A stretch of 6,092 bases of DNA from Nanosynbacter sp. Its GTDB lineage: Bacteria > Patescibacteriota > Saccharimonadia > Saccharimonadales > Saccharimonadaceae. The notes below the pieces were generated by a model. It ran no database searches and was not told the origin of the DNA. It was given only the letters and a program-made list of their open reading frames with translations. A program made the position numbers and the translations under genes. The stretch covers positions 1-6,092 of the forward strand of contig JABZJV010000035.1 in assembly GCA_015257605.1 (NCBI GenBank), given 5' to 3'. This document shows, one piece after another, positions 5,863 through 6,092 of this stretch (positions within the stretch are counted from its first letter, which is position 1; every line of letters begins with the position of its first letter).

Positions 5863-6092
5863 TTATTGCTGCGGTTCGGCGATGGTGTAAGTCGCTTTGG
5901 CGACGCGCTTGAACATGGCTTTGCTTTGCAAATTGAGCAGAATAGTTGTTTCTTTGACTTGGCGGCTCTTGAGTACGCGCCTGACGATTTCGTCGCGGTG
6001 AAGCGGTTCGCCTGCCTTGCGCAAAATGTCGGCGATAATGTCTGAAACTGTGCCTTTGCTGTAGCCCCAGCTGTCGAGGGCGTAAATGCCGC
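5863..6092 (-). CDS. HARE-HTH winged-helix protein, C-terminal end (partial)
   Basis: Only the last 75 residues and the TAA are inside the window; the gene enters from the right edge in mid-codon. They begin GIYALDSWGYS, which looks like the end of a preceding module (the final strand and WGY of a winged helix). A complete HARE-HTH-like domain follows: TVSDIIADILRKAGEPLHRDEIVRRVLKSR, then TTILLNLQSKAMFKRVAKATYTI, ending EPQQ. The pattern of GEPLH..EI, a second helix with NLQ, and a final F.RV....Y strand is the HARE signature, known from the RNA polymerase delta subunit and from sigma-like and restriction-linked proteins. In CPR bacteria such domains often end sigma-region-like transcription proteins, but the N-terminal part is not visible. 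No strong terminator is seen in the 145-bp gap before the ATPase gene. Confidence 0.8.
   Translation of the reverse strand, partial: GIYALDSWGYSKGTVSDIIADILRKAGEPLHRDEIVRRVLKSRQVKETTILLNLQSKAMFKRVAKATYTIAEPQQ

Overview
The window looks like an ordinary chromosomal stretch of a small-genome bacterium of the Candidate Phyla Radiation, most likely Candidatus Saccharibacteria (TM7) or a relative. This is an inference from protein style. A solitary VirD4/HerA-type membrane ATPase with a long N-terminal domain and a basic low-complexity tail, an excalibur-tipped surface protein, a small membrane-anchored DUF2726 protein and a HARE-HTH protein are all typical of that group. Every CDS end in the window is TAA. 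The long ORFs have no in-frame TGA, so there is no sign of the UGA recoding seen in Gracilibacteria and Absconditabacteria.

Layout: positions 1-626 are AT-rich and have no convincing gene. They hold a perfect DnaA-box 9-mer (4-12), a one-mismatch box (598-606), a 12-bp palindrome and two hairpins. 627-1124 (-) encodes a single-pass membrane protein with a DUF2726 nuclease-like domain. 1125-1345 is a divergent promoter region with a 14-bp dyad. 1346-2323 (+) encodes a surface protein with a membrane anchor, coiled coil, Pro/Ala-rich stalk and C-terminal excalibur Ca-binding motif. It converges on 2407-2931 (-), a GNAT-like acetyltransferase that follows the 923-residue ATPase gene (2946-5717, -) after only 14 nt, so the two probably form an operon. 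A well-formed promoter (TTGCAA, 17 bp, extended TATAAT) sits just upstream of the ATPase. The right edge (5863-6092, -) is the 3' end of a HARE-HTH (winged-helix) gene.

How the genes may work together: the VirD4/HerA-like ATPase would sit in the inner membrane with its motor in the cytoplasm and move DNA or protein. No relaxase, VirB4 or other type IV secretion component lies in the window. The excalibur protein would face outward, which suits an epibiont that contacts a host cell. The DUF2726 domain should face the cytoplasm by the positive-inside rule. No complete new defence or mobile system is visible. The points most worth a second look are the possible replication-origin sequence at the left edge, the leaderless or nearly leaderless starts of two genes, and the orphan ATPase-GNAT pair.
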